Assembly (NCBI RefSeq): GCF_000715075.1
Contig: NC_134101.1
Span: 26,652,822-26,716,821, forward strand
DNA length: 64,000 nucleotides
DNA from: Nicotiana tabacum
Lineage: Eukaryota; Streptophyta; Magnoliopsida; Solanales; Solanaceae
Direction of reading: 5' to 3'
Shown: positions 59,731-64,000 of the stretch, piece by piece
Layout: each line of letters begins with the position of its first letter
How positions within the stretch are numbered: the first letter of the stretch is position 1
Notes under the pieces: generated by a model
The model's database searches: none
The model's input: the letters and a program-made list of their open reading frames with translations, nothing else
What the model was told of the DNA's origin: nothing
Made by a program: the position numbers and the translations under genes

Positions 59731-60174
59731 TTATTTGTACTCTAAATTTCTCGCTTCATTTGTTATTTGTCCGTCATCATCATAAACTAAAATCTTTAAC
59801 CATTTTCTACTTGTCACTCGTGAAAGTGCGACATATAATTGTCCATGTGCAAACACTGTTTTCTTCAAAAATAACACCACATGAGACACTGACTGGCCTT
59901 GACTTTTATTAATTGTCATGGTAAAAGACACCACAATTGGAAATTGTTGTCGCTAGAACTTAAAAGGTATTATCGCATCAGATGGAGTCAACATCATTCT
60001 TGGAAAAAATACGTCAATAACCCTATTTTCAAGTCTTGTGGTGATCAACCTTGTACCATTGCATGATCCCGATGACTGATCAATATTTTCTAGTAACATC
60101 ACAGGAACACCAACATTTAGAGTAATAGAGTGATTTGGAACTCCAGAACATAGTTGCATGAATTTGATCTCTCC
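59731..60174 (-). pseudogene. Helitron Rep-helicase C-terminal exon
   Basis: The - strand reads CSGVPNHSITLNVGVPVMLL and DQSSGSCNGTRL, then a stop at about 59955 after IPFKF. It goes on TMTINKSQGQSVSHV (motif V region) and FAHGQLYVALSRVTSRKWLK (motif VI region). This is the C-terminal part of the PIF1-type helicase of Helitrons. A splice acceptor TTTTGTTTTAG just right of 60174 fits an exon start. The stop and missing upstream parts make it inactive. Confidence 0.88.
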
Positions 60175-60710
60175 CTAAAACAAAAATTTAAAAAGAAATT
60201 TAAGTTAGTAAGAGTTCATGGTTATACAAAGATTATGTATTGTTTTGTTGGTAAACAAAACCACAACATAGTAATGTATCAACAAATATGAGTAGACTAT
60301 ACCAATAATTCCAGTTTCTTAGTTCATTTCGTATAAGAGATGAGAAAATAAAAGATATACACCAAAAGTTTAAGCAAGCCAACTACACCTGCTACGTAGC
60401 AAAAATTTAGAAGCTGAAAATATTGTGTATTCTCTGTTGAAGCACTTTTCTATATACAATCAAATATGCATGTCATATAATCATAATGAAAACAGATTTA
60501 TCATGAAAAATATGTGTCAACATGAAAAAATTTAAAAATTAAAATCATTACAAAAAGCTAAAATTAATTTCGAATTAATTAGGCGCATAACTTGAAGAAA
60601 ATACATCACAGCTCGAAAGACCGGAAAAAATAATAGTAGGTAAAAGAGTATGCACCTTTTTATCTTGAATAATTAATTCAATTGAGTTACGATTTTATGA
60701 TTTCTCGTGG
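60175..60710. other. Probable Helitron intron or flank
   Basis: AT-rich. No further helicase motif was seen. Confidence 0.3.
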
Positions 60711-61530
60711 TGTCACGACCCGAAATTCTCACCTTCGGGCCGTGATGGCGTCTAACATTTCACTTGTTAGGCAAGCCAACGTTAGAATAATATTAACTAT
60801 TTCTAAATAATTTTTAAATTTATTAATAACAAAGAAATAAATGCAGAAGTAAGGTCTGAAATATAGTGAATAATCCATAAAAATAACGGTGTCTAAATAC
60901 TATCCCAAAATTGGTGTCACAAGTACACGAGCTTCTAGAGTAATACAAATAAAGGTCTGAATAAAATAAAGTTGTCTGAAAACAAACACACAGCTAAAGT
61001 AAAGTAGACAGGGGACTTTAGAACTGCGAACGCCGTGCAGTTATACTTCAAGTCTCTTATGAGTAGCTGAAATCCGAGCAAGTCTATGGTGCGCCGCTGG
61101 GACCAACTCCGAAATCTGCACAAGAAGTGCAGAGTGTAGTATCAGTACAACCGACACCATGTACTGGTAAGTGCTGAGCCTAACCTCGACGAAGTAGTGA
61201 CAAGGCTAAGGCGGGTCACTTACATTAACCTGTACGCAATATTGGTAACAACAACAAATAATAGAAATAAATCGGGTAACTCATTTATAATAATTGAAAC
61301 CAACTCAGCAGTCATAACCAATTATCATTTCTATCAATTCTGTTGCAGCGTGCAACCCGCTCTCACAATATATTCACATTCAATTCTGTTGCAGCGTGTA
61401 ACCTGCTCTCACAATATATTCACATTCAGTTCTGTTACGGCGTGCAATCAAGTATATATAGTAAATCGAATATAGCTTATATATCTTAAGATGTATATAT
61501 AGTAAATCGAATTATATTATATATATAAGC
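60711..61530 (-). repeat. Gypsy LTR 3' part, - strand, cut by the next LTR
   Basis: TGTCACGACCCGAAATTCTC, then GGCAAGCCAACGTTAGA, match the LTR end at 30793. It includes a 46-bp tandem repeat (61335, 61381, 61427; CAATTCTGTTGCAGCGTG). It ends where the + strand LTR begins at 61531. Confidence 0.85.
61335..61450. repeat. 46-bp tandem repeat (2.5 copies)
   Basis: Units start at 61335, 61381 and 61427 with TTCTGTTGCAGCGTGCAACC and CTCTCACAATATATTCACAT. Confidence 0.9.
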
Positions 61531-62192
61531 TGTAACGACCCGGCCGGTCGTTTCGAGAGTTGTAACCCTGTTTTCCCCATTCCTACTTCTTTTGGTGTTA
61601 TTCAACAATATTATATTATATCGGGTTAGTTGGTTCGAGTCCGGAAGGAACTCGGAGTGAAACGAGACACTTAGTCTCATAATTAAAAATTTTAAGTTAG
61701 AAAAGTGGACCGGATATGGACCTATATGTAAATTACCTCAGATTTGAATTTTTATGATTTTAATAGTTCCATATAGTGATTTTGGGCTTAGGAGCGTATC
61801 CGCAAAATTATTTGGGAGTCCGTAGAGGAATTAGGCTTGAATTGGGATGAAATTCATGGTTTTAGCGTTGTTTGAGGTGATTTGAGGATGCAACTAAGTT
61901 TGTATGATATTTTAGGACTTGTTGGTATATTTGGTTAAGGTCCCGAGGGGCTCGGGACGATTTCGGATGGTTAATGAGAAGTTTGGAAGTTAAAAATTTC
62001 ATAAGACTAAAGTTTCAAGTGAGTTCGCATAAGACCTAAATTCCATTGAGCATAACTCTCATTATACGAAGTGTTATATGGTTTATTACCTATAAAATGA
62101 AATATCTTTGAGTCTAGTTTCTAACGCTTCAAACCGTTCATCATTTGGACATTCCTATAAGAAGTTATGACCATATTACCAAAGGCTGGCGG

Positions 62193-62335
62193 AGGAGCCT
62201 GCGGATGCGAAGCATCCGAGGCCGCGTCCGAAAGAGAGGCTGGCAGTGAAGTGCTGCCATAGCGTCCAGGTCCGCATCCGAACTTCAAAGAGGAGTGAAG
62301 TGGGGATGCGAAGCATCCAGGGCCGCATCCGAAAC
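62193..62335. repeat. GGATGCGAAGCATCC array in LTR
   Basis: Two full GGATGCGAAGCATCC palindromes and several CCGCATCCGAA/GCGTCCGAAAG variants just upstream of the TATA box. Confidence 0.85.
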
Positions 62336-63437
62336 CCAGAAATCTGGGCCTATAAATACAAGGTCGGGGAAGGGGGATATTTTGAGTATTTAAGGGTTAG
62401 GGTTCTTGAGGTGAAGGGATGATTTTGAGCTCAAATCAAGTCCAATCAACCAAGGTAAGCTGTTAATAATGTTTTGGGTTGATTATTACTCAATATACAT
62501 GATTTCTAACATCATTCTTACATCCAAATACAAGATTTCATCATCAAATCCTCAAGAACACAAAAATCACCAAAGTTGTGATTTTTCAAGATTGATCTAC
62601 TAGAGGTAATTCCAATGCTTCAAACTCGTTTATTATGAGTAGTTAGAAGTATTTGAAGCATTTGTTACAAGTTTTAATGGCTGAAAGATTGGATTATAAA
62701 ACTCTAGTTCATGGCATGAATAGTACTTTTGAGAAAATAAGAGAGAAGGTGAATGGTAATCTTGGCGATGAAATTTATGAAACTATGGAATGGGTTACTA
62801 ATGTTGGTCACAATGGATGTTGATATTGTAGATTGAAGTTGCTTAGTATAGTAGATCGTTGTATTATCATTAAGGGATGAATTTCAGTTTCGGATCATTG
62901 GCATTGAATTGAGGAGACAAGAAAGCATTCAAAGGTGGATACGCACGGAGTGGAAATTTCCTGAGTATTGATTAGCTTGCTCGACGTTGGGTTCATCTTG
63001 TTGAGGTAAGTAACGATTGTAAATCTAGTACTGAGGGTATGAAACCCCGAATTTTGTATCATTCTATTATTTTGAAGTGACGCACATGCTAGGTGACGGG
63101 CGTGTGGGCGTGCACTATTGGGGATTTGTGACTTGGTCCGTCCCGTGGCAACTGTAAAGTTGCATACTTTATTGAAACCATTTGATACTTATATGTTTTA
63201 GAAAGAATTTCTGTAAATTGGGCTGAATGCCATGTTTGGGCCTTGCACCAATACTGTATGGACCCTTAGGGGTTGTTTCTTACCATCCTCTCATTATTTT
63301 CGATTGAAAATTTATACTCAGTCATGTTTATACTTGTTTACCGCATAACTCAGTTTTATGATTCTATTTTGATGCATATAAATATTTTGGGCCGAATGCC
63401 CTGTTTTACTGAAATGCCCGAGTGGCTTGAGATATTT

Positions 63438-63583
63438 ATGACTGAGTGAGGCCGGGGGCCTGATTTGTGAGGATGAGTGTGGATCGGGGCTGCCCGCCTG
63501 CAGCATACTTATGACTGAGTGAGGCCGTGGGCCTGATTTGTGAGGATGAGTGTGGATCGGGGCTGCCCGCCTGCAGCATACTT
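63438..63583. repeat. 73-bp tandem duplication
   Basis: Two near-identical copies (63438-63510, 63511-63583) beginning ATGACTGAGTGAGGCCG and containing GATCGGGGCTGCCCGCCTGC. Confidence 0.95.
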
Positions 63584-63720
63584 TATTATTATCGCACGTG
63601 AGTTGTCCGTGCAGCTTATAGTGCTTGGGCTGAAGGAGTCCCTCCGGAGTCTGTACACACCCCTAGTGAGCGCAGGTACCTACTGAGTGCGAGTGCCGAG
63701 TGCTGAGTGACTGGGAGGCA

Positions 63721-63810
63721 AGAGTAATTGTGAGGTATGCCCGAGTGGCAAGAGTGATTGTGAGGTATGCCCGAGTGGCACGAGTGACTGTGAGGTCTGC
63801 CCGAGCGGCT
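63721..63810. repeat. 30-bp tandem repeat, three copies
   Basis: AGAGTAATTGTGAGGTATGC CCGAGTGGCA and two close copies at 63751 and 63781. Confidence 0.95.
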
Positions 63811-64000
63811 GTTTATGATTTCATCATTTTTACTCACATTTGCTGAGCCTTTGTTTGAAAAACTGTTGGAAAAATATCTTTAAATGATTTTTACTAGAAC
63901 CCGGTTTAAACGAGACGATTTGATTCAAACACTGATTTTCAAAGCATGTTGTACTTTAATGAGATTTCATGATATGAACGTTATATGTTTTATTGCTCGT

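Larger units (their letters stand above)
54785..60174 (-). mobile_element. Decayed Helitron with a solo LTR inserted
   Basis: On the - strand the left edge reads hairpin CCGCGT-ATCA-CGCCGG, eight bases, then CTAATACTAA and a T, a Helitron 3' end of the same type as at 28756. About 1.18 kb inward, once the solo LTR (54937-58698) is removed, lies a PIF1/Rep-helicase C-terminal exon (59731-60174) in the same orientation. The 5' end is not seen: the next identifiable sequence to the right is a gypsy LTR at 60711. Joining the two ends into one element is an inference from orientation, spacing and the perfect LTR target duplication. Confidence 0.55.
61531..64000 (+). repeat. Gypsy LTR, + strand, running off the window
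   Basis: It starts TGTAACGACCCGGCCGGTCG. Landmarks are an array of GGATGCGAAGCATCC palindromes (62193-62335), a TATA box GGCCTATAAATAC (62348-62360), and donor-like GGTAAGC (62454) and GGTAAGTAAC (63004). Tandem repeats lie at 63438-63583 and 63721-63810. The right end and any internal region are beyond the window. Confidence 0.85.

Overview
The window looks like nuclear DNA of a flowering plant, most likely a solanaceous species such as Nicotiana. It is AT-rich and intron-bearing. It carries many SINE tails of the tobacco TS/SolS type, Stowaway-like MITEs and long CpG-array LTRs of a kind common in Solanaceae. There are no bacterial-style operons, no CRISPR arrays and no intact tRNA or rRNA genes. 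All calls come from reading the sequence by eye.

Only two host genes are recognisable, both on the + strand. The first (about 3033-6277) is the 3' part of a gene whose exons resemble the transducer region of topoisomerase VI subunit B. The best match is the plant meiotic gene MTOPVIB, which works with SPO11 to make meiotic double-strand breaks. Its upstream exons would lie left of the window, beyond a Ty1/copia remnant (1-2474). The second (40958-44105) is a complete four-exon YUCCA flavin monooxygenase gene of 415 residues, in the indole-3-pyruvate route to auxin. A Tourist-like MITE and a SINE fragment sit 0.6-0.9 kb upstream.

The rest is layered transposon debris. 7612-8307 is a non-autonomous hAT element with an 8-bp target duplication and a transposase relic. 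12007-22399 is a four-element nest: a Mutator-like TIR element (10-bp TSD) split by a - strand Ty1/copia element (12525-21986), itself hit by a gypsy-type LARD remnant (14556-18100) and a solo LTR (13278-13813). 24992-25922 is another TIR element. 28756-29040 is a Helitron 3' end followed by a gypsy gag plus LTR fragment (29041-33600). A dead LINE follows on the - strand (about 33977-39070).

Right of YUCCA, 44106-50400 is quiet apart from one MITE and several SINEs. From 50407 to the end the window is almost entirely gypsy LTRs in both orientations. One contains a CACTA element (52016-52750) that carries a tRNA-Gly(GCC)-like sequence. Another, with a perfect TSD, sits inside a decayed Helitron whose 3' end is at 54785 and whose helicase exon is at 59731-60174.

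No new protein-coding system was found. The strongest unusual signals are four: CpG-rich palindromic arrays at nearly the same offset (about 660-705 bp) in four related LTRs, each built from a different motif or motif variant; the tRNA-like passenger in the CACTA element; an orphan G-box cluster at 22513-22820; and possible decay at the MTOPVIB locus.
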